Assembly: GCF_003062295.1 (NCBI RefSeq) | Contig: NZ_PYCN01000011.1 | Location: 1 to 64,000 of the forward strand | DNA length: 64,000 bases | Direction: 5' to 3' | From: Bradyrhizobium algeriense | GTDB taxonomy: Bacteria > Pseudomonadota > Alphaproteobacteria > Rhizobiales > Xanthobacteraceae | Part shown: positions 32,470 to 40,661 of the stretch, piece by piece | Layout: the number at the start of each line of letters is the position of its first letter | Numbering within the stretch: the stretch's first letter is position 1 | Program-made: the position numbers and the translations under genes | The notes under the pieces: model-generated | What the model was told of the DNA's origin: nothing | Databases searched by the model: none | What the model saw: the letters and a program-made list of their open reading frames with translations, nothing else

Positions 32470-33702
32470 ATGAACTTCGATATGTCCGAAAAGCAAAAGG
32501 AATGGCTGAACCGCGTGCAGGCGTTCATGAAGACGCATGTCCGCCCCGCGGTGCCGATCTACGATAAGCAGGATGCGGAAGGCCCGCGCTGGAAGGTGAT
32601 CCCGATCCTCGAGGAACTGAAGAAAAAGGCGAAAGCCGAAGGCCTCTGGAACATGTTCATGCCGCCGAACGCGCATGAGGACGACGAATTCCGCGGTGCG
32701 GGATTGACCAACCTCGAATATGCGCTGCTGTCGGAAGAGATGGGCCACATCTCCTGGGCCTCGGAGGTCTTCAACTGCTCCGCCCCTGATACCGGCAACA
32801 TGGAAGTGTTCATCCGCTACGGTACCAAGGAGCAGAAGCGGAAGTGGCTGCGGCCGCTGATGGACGGCGAAATCCGCTCCGCCTTCCTGATGACCGAGCC
32901 GGCCGTGGCGTCGTCGGACGCCACCAACATCGAGACGCGCATCGAAAAGGATGGCGACCACTACGTCATCAACGGCCGCAAATGGTGGTCGTCGGGTGTC
33001 GGCGATCCCCGTTGCAAGATCGCGATCCTGATGGGCAAGACCGATCCGAAGGCGGCGAAGCACCAGCAGCAGTCGCAGATCCTGGTGCCGCTCGATACCC
33101 CCGGCATCAAGGTCGAGAAGATGCTGCCGGTGTTCGGCTTTGACGACGCGCCGCACGGTCACGCCCAGGTACTGCTGGAAAACGTTCGCGTGCCGAGGGA
33201 AAACATCCTGCTCGGCGAAGGCCGCGGCTTCGAGATCGCGCAGGGCCGCCTCGGCCCGGGCCGCATCCATCACTGCATGCGCACCATCGGCAAGGCCGAG
33301 GAGGCGCTGGAGAAGATGGTGAAGCGGCTGGCCTCGCGCACCGCGTTCGGCAAGAAGATCATCGAGCACTCGGTGTGGGAACAGCGCATCGGCGAAGCGC
33401 GCGCCGATATCGAGATGAATCGTCTGCTCTGCCTCAAGGCCGCCGACATGATGGACAAGGTTGGCAACAAGACTGCGCAGGCCGAGATCGCGATGATCAA
33501 GGTCACGGCCCCCAACATGGCACTGAAGATCATCGACAATGCCATCCAGGCCTATGGCGGCGGAGGTGTCTCCGACGAGGCCGGCCTGGCGCGGGATTAT
33601 GCGCACATCCGCACGCTCCGCCTGGCGGATGGTCCGGACGAGGTGCACAATCGCGCCATTGCGAGACTTGAACTTCGGAAGTATGCAAACGCTACGCACT
33701 AA
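32470..33702 (+). CDS. acyl-CoA dehydrogenase, ACAD10/11-like
   Basis: A 410-residue acyl-CoA dehydrogenase. Typical blocks are FLMTEPAVASSDATNIETR (FAD/substrate contact), PHGHAQVLLENVRVPRENIL, AFGKKIIEHSVWEQRIGEARADIE and, near the end, QAYGGGGVSDEAGLARDYAHI, preceding the C-terminal FAD-binding region. The long N-terminal segment and this C-terminal block fit the ACAD10/11 branch. In mammals and in Pseudomonas LvaC this branch works with an APH-type kinase to remove a phosphorylated 4-hydroxyl group from acyl-CoAs. The next gene encodes such a kinase. Controlled probably by the divergent TetR. Confidence 0.9.
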   Translation: MNFDMSEKQKEWLNRVQAFMKTHVRPAVPIYDKQDAEGPRWKVIPILEELKKKAKAEGLWNMFMPPNAHEDDEFRGAGLTNLEYALLSEEMGHISWASEVFNCSAPDTGNMEVFIRYGTKEQKRKWLRPLMDGEIRSAFLMTEPAVASSDATNIETRIEKDGDHYVINGRKWWSSGVGDPRCKIAILMGKTDPKAAKHQQQSQILVPLDTPGIKVEKMLPVFGFDDAPHGHAQVLLENVRVPRENILLGEGRGFEIAQGRLGPGRIHHCMRTIGKAEEALEKMVKRLASRTAFGKKIIEHSVWEQRIGEARADIEMNRLLCLKAADMMDKVGNKTAQAEIAMIKVTAPNMALKIIDNAIQAYGGGGVSDEAGLARDYAHIRTLRLADGPDEVHNRAIARLELRKYANATH

Positions 33703-33737
33703 CTAATAGAGGGGGCGAACGCAGCGCTCTCTCAACC

Positions 33738-33837
33738 GTCATTCCGGGGCGCGCGAAGCGCGAACCTCAGATGTGCGGTCGCACATCGGGGAATCTCGAG
33801 GTTCCGGGTCTGGTCCTTCGGACCATCCCGGAACGAC
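33738..33837. repeat. REP-like intergenic palindromic element, copy 1
   Basis: The element begins GTCATTCCGGGGCGCGCG and ends GGAACGAC, with internal inverted segments, among them GGTCTGGTCCTTCGGACC and CTCGAGG. The same beginning and a similar ending are found at 38814-38893. Elements of this form are frequent in Bradyrhizobium genomes. This copy sits between the acyl-CoA dehydrogenase and kinase genes and could separate or stabilise the two parts of their message. Confidence 0.7.
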
Positions 33838-33864
33838 GGATAAGAAACTTAAGGGAGCGTCATC

Positions 33865-34923
33865 GTGGCGGACGGCGTCAGGAAAGACGAAGAGTTCTCG
33901 GGCACCAAGGAAGTCGAGGAGCGTCATCGCATCAACGAGGCGAACCTCGATGGCTGGATGCGCGAGCATGTCGAAGGTTATCAGGGTCCGCTGAGCGTCC
34001 TGCAGTTCAAGGGCGGCCAGTCCAACCCGACCTACAAGCTCGAAACACCCGGCCGATCCTATGTGATGCGCCGAAAACCGTTCGGCAAACTGCTGCCGTC
34101 GGCGCATGCGGTCGATCGCGAGTTCCGCGTCATCGCCGCGCTCGGCAAGCAGGGCTTTCCGGTCGCGAAAGCCTATGCGCTGTGCACCGATGACGCCGTG
34201 ATCGGCGCGGCCTTCTACATCATGTCGATGGAAGAGGGCCGGGTGTTCTGGGACCCGACGCTGCCGGGCCAGACGCCGGACAACAGGCGCAAGATCTTCA
34301 CCAGCAAGATCGAGACGCTGGCCAAGCTTCACGTCTTCAATCCCGAGCAAATCGGGCTCGGCGATTTCGGCAAGCCCGGCAATTATTTCGCGCGCCAGGT
34401 CGATCGCTGGACCAAGCAGTACCGCGCCTCCGAAACGCAGCACATTCCGGAATTCGAGAAACTTGCCGAGTGGCTGCCGAAAACCGTACCGGAGCAGGCG
34501 CGCGCCTCGATCGTCCACGGCGACTACCGTCTCGACAACATGATTTTCCACGCTACGGAACCGCGCGTGCAGGCGGTGCTGGATTGGGAACTGTCGACGC
34601 TTGGCGATCCCATGGCCGACTTCACCTATCTGTTGATGCAGTGGACCATGCCGGGTCTCGCCAATGCCGATCTCAAGGCGCTGAACATTCCAAGCCTGGA
34701 AGAGGCCGCGCAGATCTATTGCAACGTCACCGGCAGCGCCGTGCCGGACCTGAACTGGTATTTCGCCTATAATTTGTTCCGCCTGGCCGGCATCACGCAG
34801 GGCATTGCGGGACGCGTTCGCGACGGCACCGCGGCCAACGCCAAGGCGCTTGAGTCCGCGGCGCGCACCGTGCCGCTGTCGAAGGCTTCCTGGGAATACG
34901 CGCAGAAGGCCGGCGCGACCTAA
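33865..34923 (+). CDS. APH-type phosphotransferase, probable partner of the acyl-CoA dehydrogenase
   Basis: A 352-residue protein of the aminoglycoside phosphotransferase/choline-kinase fold. The catalytic loop IVHGDYRLDNMIF places His218-Gly219-Asp220, and the metal-binding VLDWELSTLGDPMADF follows; the nucleotide region includes QSNPTYKL and YVMRRKPFGKLLPSAH. This is the relative of the N-terminal kinase domain of ACAD10/ACAD11 and of Pseudomonas LvaA, which phosphorylate the hydroxyl of 4-hydroxyacyl-CoA. Antibiotic resistance is not indicated. The start is GTG. It lies 162 bases after the dehydrogenase gene, with a REP-like element between. Confidence 0.88.
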   Translation: MADGVRKDEEFSGTKEVEERHRINEANLDGWMREHVEGYQGPLSVLQFKGGQSNPTYKLETPGRSYVMRRKPFGKLLPSAHAVDREFRVIAALGKQGFPVAKAYALCTDDAVIGAAFYIMSMEEGRVFWDPTLPGQTPDNRRKIFTSKIETLAKLHVFNPEQIGLGDFGKPGNYFARQVDRWTKQYRASETQHIPEFEKLAEWLPKTVPEQARASIVHGDYRLDNMIFHATEPRVQAVLDWELSTLGDPMADFTYLLMQWTMPGLANADLKALNIPSLEEAAQIYCNVTGSAVPDLNWYFAYNLFRLAGITQGIAGRVRDGTAANAKALESAARTVPLSKASWEYAQKAGAT

Positions 34924-34941
34924 GCCGCGTCGTTAGTTTAC

Positions 34942-35853
34942 TTGGCACTCTCTCCGAATATTCGCGGCAGCCTGCTCATGGCGGTATCCATGGCGGCGTT
35001 CACCATGAACGACTCCATCACCAAGGCGGTGTCGTCCGAGATGAACTTCGGCCAGGTGATGCTGGTGCGCGGGCTGTTTGCGATTGGGCTGGTCGCGGCG
35101 TTCGCGTGGCATCAGGGCGCGCTGCGTCCGCTGCGCACGCTGATGCTCAAGCCGGTGGCGCTTCGGGTGTTCGGCGAAATCGGCGGCACGATCTCGTTCA
35201 TGGCGGCGCTCGCGCATTTGCCGCTTGCCAATACGTCGGCAATCTTCCAGGCCTTGCCGCTGGCGATCACGCTCGGCGCCGCCGTGATATTCGGCGAGCC
35301 GGTCGGCTGGCGGCGCTGGTCGGCGATCGTGGCGGGCTTCATCGGCGTGCTCATCATCGTGCGGCCCGGGCTTGCGGGCTTCAGCCAGTATTCGCTGTTC
35401 GCGCTGGTGTCGGTCGCGTTCTGCGCGCTGCGCGATCTCGCAACCCGGCGGATCCCGGCAAAGATCCCGTCGCTGTTCATTACGTTGCTCACCACGGTGA
35501 CGGTGACGACCGCCGGCGGCGCCATCCTGGTTCCGCTCGGCGGCTGGACGCCGCCATCGATAGGCGCGCTTGGCCTGCAGGCGCTGGCCGCCGTGCTGCT
35601 CCTGATCGGCTACCAATGCATCATCACGGCGTTGCGCTCCGGCGACATCTCGGCGGTGGCGCCGTTCCGCTATTCCGCGCTGCTGTGGGCGATGCTGCTC
35701 GGCTATCTCGTGTTCGGCGACGTGCCCGACGCGATGATGGTGCTGGGCGCATCCATTATCGTGCTGTCCGGCCTCTACGCCTTCTACCGCGAGCGCATCC
35801 GTCACCGCACGCTGGCGGCGGAATCCTCCGGCTTTCCGCCCGACGGGTTGTGA
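34942..35853 (+). CDS. EamA/DMT family transporter
   Basis: A 303-residue integral membrane protein with about ten hydrophobic segments in two homologous halves (GSLLMAVSMAAFTMNDSITK near the N-terminus; ALGLQALAAVLLLIGYQCII in the second half). This is the drug/metabolite transporter pattern of the EamA family, which usually exports small metabolites. It starts at a TTG 18 bases behind the kinase gene stop, so it may be co-transcribed with it. The substrate is unknown. Confidence 0.88.
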   Translation: MALSPNIRGSLLMAVSMAAFTMNDSITKAVSSEMNFGQVMLVRGLFAIGLVAAFAWHQGALRPLRTLMLKPVALRVFGEIGGTISFMAALAHLPLANTSAIFQALPLAITLGAAVIFGEPVGWRRWSAIVAGFIGVLIIVRPGLAGFSQYSLFALVSVAFCALRDLATRRIPAKIPSLFITLLTTVTVTTAGGAILVPLGGWTPPSIGALGLQALAAVLLLIGYQCIITALRSGDISAVAPFRYSALLWAMLLGYLVFGDVPDAMMVLGASIIVLSGLYAFYRERIRHRTLAAESSGFPPDGL

Positions 35854-35898
35854 TCGCGTCGCGGGCGCCCATATCTCCGAAGCTGATTGGAGATGGCC

Positions 35899-36255
35899 AT
35901 GATTCAGCAACTGCGCATCTACGAAATATTCGAGAACAACAAGGCCGCGTTCCACGCCCGCTTTCGCGATCACGCCGCGCGCATCATGCAAACCCAGTAC
36001 GGTTTCCGGATCGTCGCGATGTGGGAAACCAAATTCGGCGACAGGACCGAGTTCGCCTATCTGCTGGAATGGCCCGACGAGGCAACCAAGACTGCTGCAT
36101 GGTCGGCCTTCATGGCCGATACCGAATGGTCCGACATCAAGCGCGTGACGCATGCGGAACACGGCTTGATGGTCGGCCAGATCGAGGACCGCTTGCTGGT
36201 GCCAACAGATTATTCGCCGGCGAAAGGCAGGAGCCTCCTTGCGATCTCCGCATAG
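35899..36255 (+). CDS. NIPSNAP family protein
   Basis: A 118-residue protein with the NIPSNAP pattern: MIQQLRIYEIFENNKAAFHARF at the start and MWETKFGDRTEFAYLLEWPDE in the middle, giving a dimeric alpha/beta barrel. I start at the ATG 35899, six bases behind GGAG; the in-frame ATG at 35893 abuts the ribosome site. The family is of unknown biochemical role in bacteria. It lies 45 bases after the EamA gene, on the same strand. Confidence 0.88.
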   Translation: MIQQLRIYEIFENNKAAFHARFRDHAARIMQTQYGFRIVAMWETKFGDRTEFAYLLEWPDEATKTAAWSAFMADTEWSDIKRVTHAEHGLMVGQIEDRLLVPTDYSPAKGRSLLAISA

Positions 36256-36330
36256 AAAATCAGTCTTGTGCCCCGAACGCGATGCGGCATAGAGCGTCGC
36301 GCTGCGCCGCGTCCGAGGACGAAGTCGCGG

Positions 36331-37116
36331 CTAAATCGGCTTTCCCGTATACGGCATCGATGCGGTGAGGCCGCCGTCGACCGGGATCGCCTGGCCGTTG
36401 ACGTAGGAGGCGTCATCGCTGGCGAGGAACAGTCCCATCGCCGCGAGTTCGTGCGGCTGGCCCGGGCGCTTCAGCGGATTGAGCTGGCCGATCTTGTCCT
36501 GGGTGCCGCGCTCCTTGGCGCGGTCGAACACCGGCTTGGTCATGCCGGTTTCGATCAGGCCCGGGCATACCGCGTTGATGCGCACGCCGGTGCCGGACAG
36601 CGAGTAGGCCGTGGTCTGCACCAGGCTGATGACGCCGGCCTTGCTCGCGCCGTAAGGATGACCGCTGGCGCCGGCCTTGAGGCCCGCGACGGAGGCGGTG
36701 CAGACGATCGAGCCGGACTTCTGCTTGATCATGTGCGGTATCGAATGCTTGATCGCCAGGAACGGCCCGATCAGATTGACGCGCAAGACTTCCTGCCAAT
36801 GGTCGACGGTCTGCTCGGCGAGCGGCACCAGCCCGCCGCTGACGCCGGCATTGGCCCAGATCGCATCGAGCCTGCCGTATTTCGCGACGGCCTTGTCGAT
36901 AAAGGCCTTCACGTCGCTTTCGGAACCCGCATCCGCCATCACGGCTTCGACGATGCCGCCGGCATCGCTGACGAGTTTCGCGGTTTCCTTCACGCCCTCG
37001 GTGCGGTCGACGATGACGAGCTTCGCGCCTTCCCTGGAGAACAGCACCGACGCGGCGCGCCCGATGCCGCTTCCAGCACCTGTGATGACGACGGATTTGC
37101 CTTCGAGGCGGCCCAT
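36331..37116 (-). CDS. SDR family oxidoreductase
   Basis: A 261-residue classical SDR. TGAGSGIGRAASVLF (about residues 12-26), WANAGVSGG near residue 88, and YGASKAG with the catalytic Tyr and Lys near residue 155 are intact, and it ends VNGQAIPVDGGLTASMPY. VDRTEG after beta-2 suggests NAD preference. It is convergent with the NIPSNAP gene and divergent from the histidine phosphatase gene. It may act on 3-hydroxyacyl or similar intermediates of the nearby acyl-CoA genes; that is inference. Confidence 0.9.
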   Translation of the reverse strand: MGRLEGKSVVITGAGSGIGRAASVLFSREGAKLVIVDRTEGVKETAKLVSDAGGIVEAVMADAGSESDVKAFIDKAVAKYGRLDAIWANAGVSGGLVPLAEQTVDHWQEVLRVNLIGPFLAIKHSIPHMIKQKSGSIVCTASVAGLKAGASGHPYGASKAGVISLVQTTAYSLSGTGVRINAVCPGLIETGMTKPVFDRAKERGTQDKIGQLNPLKRPGQPHELAAMGLFLASDDASYVNGQAIPVDGGLTASMPYTGKPI

Positions 37117-37255
37117 GAGTTTCTCCCTGTGGTATTATGCGTGTCGGCGTCTGCCGCCTTGCGGAATTCAAACAAGATTTCAAACGTCAAAGTCACTTGA
37201 GACGATGCGTGCTCTGACGTACAGCGACAACAAACAGTATTGAAGGGCTTTGGCG

Positions 37256-37963
37256 ATGTCCAATGCAGACAGGCCGAAAGTTGTCGCGACACGCTGGTGG
37301 TGGGTGCGTCACGCGCCGGTGCGCAGCGATGGCGGCAACATCTACGGACAGGAAGACATCGCCTGCGACACCGGCGACACCGAAGTGTTTGAGGCGGTCG
37401 CAAAGATCCTGCCGCGCAACGCGGTGTGGTACGCAAGCAATCTGCAGCGCACGCATCAGACCGCGGAGGCGATCTGGGCCGCGGGCTTTCCAAAGCCTGC
37501 TGCCATGACGAAGGAAGCGTCGTTCGCCGAACAGCATCTCGGGCAATGGCAGGGCATGAACCGCGCCGCGTTTCTCGCCAGCCAACCGGTCGGCAGCAGC
37601 TGGTTTGCCGATATCAACGAGCCCGCGCCTGGCGGTGAAAGTTTCATGGACCTCTATACCCGCGTCTGCCGCACGATCGTGCGGATCAATGCCGCGGAAG
37701 CCGGCAAGGACGTGATCGCCGTCGGTCATGGCGGCGTGATCAGGGCCGCGGTCGGTCTCGCGCTCGGCGGCCAGCCGGAGCGGGGGCTTTCCTTCGACAT
37801 CGATAATGTCTCGGTGACGCGGCTCGATCATATCGCAAGCCCCGGCATATCGATCTGGCGGCTGCCGATGGTGAACCAGCAGCCCTGGATCGCCGACCCG
37901 CGCCACGCTGCGATGCATCAGCCGGCCGGGCCCGAGGTCAAGCCGGCAACCAAGCTCGCGTGA
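37256..37963 (+). CDS. histidine phosphatase family protein
   Basis: A 235-residue member of the branch-1 histidine phosphatase (phosphoglycerate mutase-like) family. The phosphoacceptor motif appears as WVRHAPV near residue 19, the second arginine in SNLQRTHQTAEAI, and the second catalytic histidine in AVGHGGVIRAAVG. Its position in a locus with an APH-type kinase is interesting, since the phosphatase could reverse the phosphorylation, but the distance (over 2 kb) and the convergent gene between argue for caution. Confidence 0.88.
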   Translation: MSNADRPKVVATRWWWVRHAPVRSDGGNIYGQEDIACDTGDTEVFEAVAKILPRNAVWYASNLQRTHQTAEAIWAAGFPKPAAMTKEASFAEQHLGQWQGMNRAAFLASQPVGSSWFADINEPAPGGESFMDLYTRVCRTIVRINAAEAGKDVIAVGHGGVIRAAVGLALGGQPERGLSFDIDNVSVTRLDHIASPGISIWRLPMVNQQPWIADPRHAAMHQPAGPEVKPATKLA

Positions 37964-38035
37964 TGCAGTTGTCGCCGCGTCCGAACGCTGCTTAGCTCAA
38001 CACAGAATACAAGACCTCACATCTGGGAGAGAAAC

Positions 38036-38803
38036 ATGACCTTGTTCGATATGTCGGGAAAAGTCGCCGTCATCACCGGCTCCACGCGCGGCATCGGCCG
38101 CGCCATTGCCGAGCGCATGGCCGAACACGGCGCCAAGGTCGTGATCTCCTCGCGCAAGCAGGACGTCTGCGACCAGGTCACCAAGGAGGTCAACGAAAAG
38201 TTCGGCAAGGGGACGGCGGTTGCGATCGCCGCGAACATTTCCAGCAAGGAAAATTTGCAGAACCTGGTCGATGAATCCAACCGCGCCTTCGGCAAGATCG
38301 ACGTGCTGGTCTGCAACGCCGCATCCAATCCCTATTACGGTCCGCTCGGCGGCATTTCCGATGACCAGTTCCGAAAAATCCTCGACAATAACATTGTCGC
38401 CAACAACTGGCTGATCAATATGGTCGTGCCGCAGATGATCGAGCGCAAGGACGGCTCGATCGTGATCGTGTCCTCGATCGGCGGCCTGAAGGGCTCGACC
38501 GTGCTCGGCGCCTACGCGATCTCGAAGGCGGCCGACATGCAGCTCGCGCGCAACCTCGCCTGCGAATACGGCAAGCACAATATTCGCGTGAACTGCATCG
38601 CGCCCGGCCTGATCAAGACCGATTTCGCCAAGGCGCTATGGGACAATCCGGAGACGCTGAAGGCATCGACGGCGCGTTCGCCGCTGCTCCGCATCGGCGT
38701 GCCCGACGAGATCGCGGGCGCCGCGGTGCTGATGGGATCGAAGGCCGGCGACTTCATGACCGGCCAGACCATCGTGATCGACGGTGGGGCGACGATCAGT
38801 TGA
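38036..38803 (+). CDS. SDR family oxidoreductase (DHRS4-like)
   Basis: A 255-residue classical SDR. TGSTRGIGRAIAERMAEHGA is at the N-terminus, ISSRKQ after beta-2 suggests NADP, VCNAASNPYYGPLGG replaces the usual NNAG region, and the catalytic YAISKAADMQLARNLA carries Tyr and Lys. The run NPYYGP is typical of the DHRS4/peroxisomal carbonyl-reductase branch. The gene follows the histidine phosphatase by 72 bases. In a 4-hydroxyacid pathway an SDR of LvaD type would oxidise the 3-hydroxyacyl-CoA; this assignment is inference. Confidence 0.9.
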   Translation: MTLFDMSGKVAVITGSTRGIGRAIAERMAEHGAKVVISSRKQDVCDQVTKEVNEKFGKGTAVAIAANISSKENLQNLVDESNRAFGKIDVLVCNAASNPYYGPLGGISDDQFRKILDNNIVANNWLINMVVPQMIERKDGSIVIVSSIGGLKGSTVLGAYAISKAADMQLARNLACEYGKHNIRVNCIAPGLIKTDFAKALWDNPETLKASTARSPLLRIGVPDEIAGAAVLMGSKAGDFMTGQTIVIDGGATIS

Positions 38804-38813
38804 CTATTGGCCT

Positions 38814-38893
38814 GTCATTCCGGGGCGCGCGCCAGCGCGAACCCGGAATCTCGAGATTCCGGGTTCAGCCCTAACGGGCTGCCCCGGAATGAC
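38814..38893. repeat. REP-like intergenic palindromic element, copy 2
   Basis: GTCATTCCGGGGC at the left end pairs with CCCCGGAATGAC at the right end, and internally CCCGGAATCTC pairs with GAGATTCCGGG. The element fills the gap between two convergent genes (stops at 38803 and 38902), so it can act as a bidirectional terminator. It shares its left part and overall design with 33738-33837. Confidence 0.8.
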
Positions 38894-38901
38894 GCTGCGC
38901 C

Positions 38902-40125
38902 TCAGTCCACCGCGGCGTACACCAGATCCCGCAGCAGGTTGCGGATATATTCGCGTTGGCCGGGGCCCTGCATCATGAACACCGTGAACAGGTCCTCGGC
39001 GGGATCGATGAAGAAGAACGTGCCGGCCATGCCGCTCCAGAAGAACTGGCCGAGCGAGCCCGGGAACGGCGCTATCCCTCTGTGAGTGCGGACCGCGAAG
39101 CCGAGGCCAAAACCGTGGCCGGGCGGCATCAGCGGTGAGTCGACCTTCACGCCGGGGGAGAGGTGATCCGAGGCCATCAGCTCCAGCGTCTTGCGGCCGA
39201 TGATCCTGTTGCCGTCGAGCGCGCCGCCGTTGAGCAGCATCTGGCAGAAGCGCGCATAGTCCATGGTGGTCGAGACCATCCCGCCGCCGCCGGATTCCAT
39301 CGCAGGCTTCTCAAGCATGTTGAAGAGCTGCACCTTGTCGCCATTCCAGGGATCGGTCGGGAACGGTTCGGCGAGGCGGCCGGCATTCGCTTCCGGCGTA
39401 TGGAATGCGGTCTCCGTCATCTGCAGCGGCGCCAGGATGCGTTCGGTCAGGAAGGCGCCGAGCGACTTGCCGGAAACAACCTCGATGATGCGGCCGAGCA
39501 CATCGGTCGAGCGGCTGTAATTCCATTCCGCGCCGGGTTGGCAGATCAGCGGCATGCCGGCGATTATGGTCGCGTGTTCGGCGTTGGTGATCTTGCGGCT
39601 GCGCAGCCGGGACTGCTGGTAGAGCTGCTGGACCAGGCCGTTGCCGGTGTGGTCGTAGGTCAGGCCCGAGGTGTGCCGCAGCAGATCCTGCACGGTCATC
39701 TGCCGCTTCACCGGTACCAGCTCGAGCTTGCCGTTGTTCTCGACGCCAACCTTCTGCTCGGCAAACTCCGGAATGAATTTTGCGACGGGGTCACCCAGGA
39801 CGAAGTGGCCGTCCTCGACCAGCATCATGATGCCGACGGAGACGATCGGCTTGGTCATCGAGAAGATGCGGAAGATGCTGTCATGCGCCATCGGCGTGGC
39901 CGCCGCCGGGCTCTGCCGGCCGATCGCATCGAACCAGCCGACTTGGCCGCGCCGCGCCACCATCACGGTCGCGCCGGGCAGGGTTCCCTTGTCGACCTCG
40001 CGCCGGAAGGCATCGGACATAGACTGCAGGCGTACGCTCGAGAGCCCGATCGTTTCCGGCTTGGCATCGGGGAGGGCGGGGGTCTGGGGGGCGGACGTCT
40101 GCCGGGCGGCGGTCTGCGCGTTCAT
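38902..40125 (-). CDS. serine hydrolase, beta-lactamase (class C) / EstB family
   Basis: A 407-residue penicillin-binding-protein-like hydrolase. The nucleophile motif SxxK appears as FSMTKPIVSVG (about residue 95), the second motif YxN-type region as WNYSRSTDVLGRIIE, and the third block as HGFGLGFAVRTHRG. The family includes esterases of the EstB type, D-aminopeptidases and class C beta-lactamases; with no signal peptide visible (the N-terminus is Ala/Gln/Pro-rich) an esterase is most likely. It is convergent with the SDR gene across a REP-like element. Confidence 0.88.
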   Translation of the reverse strand: MNAQTAARQTSAPQTPALPDAKPETIGLSSVRLQSMSDAFRREVDKGTLPGATVMVARRGQVGWFDAIGRQSPAAATPMAHDSIFRIFSMTKPIVSVGIMMLVEDGHFVLGDPVAKFIPEFAEQKVGVENNGKLELVPVKRQMTVQDLLRHTSGLTYDHTGNGLVQQLYQQSRLRSRKITNAEHATIIAGMPLICQPGAEWNYSRSTDVLGRIIEVVSGKSLGAFLTERILAPLQMTETAFHTPEANAGRLAEPFPTDPWNGDKVQLFNMLEKPAMESGGGGMVSTTMDYARFCQMLLNGGALDGNRIIGRKTLELMASDHLSPGVKVDSPLMPPGHGFGLGFAVRTHRGIAPFPGSLGQFFWSGMAGTFFFIDPAEDLFTVFMMQGPGQREYIRNLLRDLVYAAVD

Positions 40126-40288
40126 GGTGTCTCCCGTTGCGCTTGTTGTTTGTGACAGACGCGAACTTTGGCGCAGAAGCCCTGGCTTGGATAGAGTTCT
40201 TGATGTGGGGGCAATCGCTTCGCCCTTGCAATCGGGGCATGGCCTATGCTTGAAACGGCGCGAAGCGGCGCATGCGCCGGTTCCCTGC

Positions 40289-40364
40289 AGGAGTGTAGCT
40301 CAATTGGTAGAGCACCGGTCTCCAAAACCGGGGGTCGCAGGTTCGAGCCCTGCCACTCCTGCCA
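40289..40364 (+). tRNA. tRNA-Trp (anticodon CCA)
   Basis: A complete 76-base cloverleaf with encoded CCA end. The acceptor stem is AGGAGTG/CACTCCT, the D-stem GCTC/GAGC, the anticodon stem CCGGT/ACCGG with loop CTCCAAA, and the T-arm GCAGG-TTCGAGC-CCTGC. The anticodon CCA reads UGG. A tRNA-Trp gene shortly before secE-nusG is a usual order in this group of bacteria, but here about 6.2 kb separates them. Its 3' end is the left boundary of the island at 40365-45949. Confidence 0.97.
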
Positions 40365-40365
40365 G
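40331..40365 (+). repeat. left attachment-site copy (attL) within tRNA-Trp 3' end
   Basis: These 35 bases of the tRNA T-arm and acceptor end recur at 45915-45949 with a single C-to-T change (40356 against 45940). This is the usual target of tyrosine integrases, which leave the tRNA intact at one side and a 3' fragment at the other. Confidence 0.75.
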
Positions 40366-40661
40366 TCTTTTCAATGACTTAGAAAAACTTCCAGCGGACT
40401 CTTGCTATCGTTCCGAGGCGACTTTGGGATGGGCTCCGGAGGCCAGATGAGCCTTCAGACGCTTGAGAACGAGATCATTCTCCTCAACGGGCTTAGCTCC
40501 GACGTAGCTTTCCGGCTTGGGTGCCGCCATCCGTGAAAGGCCTGAACCTCGCTTTTGCCCGCTGGTTCGGCACTTGAGGTTGCAGCGGCGAATCTGCTGC
40601 ACTTATCCCGAGCGTCAGTTACAATGCGCAGGCGTTCCGGTGTGACAGGGGGAAGATTTCC

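Noticed and set aside
33865..34923. Aminoglycoside resistance gene
   Set aside because: The fold is shared, but sequence and the adjacent acyl-CoA dehydrogenase point to the ACAD10/11-type kinase.
38902..40125. Class C beta-lactamase conferring resistance
   Set aside because: SxxK is present but no export signal is seen, and the sequence fits esterase-type relatives better.
40405..40530. Possible 41-codon minus-strand gene (MAAPKPESYVGAK...) at the left end of the island
   Set aside because: Normal-looking composition but a weak ribosome site and no recognised family; not enough to call it.
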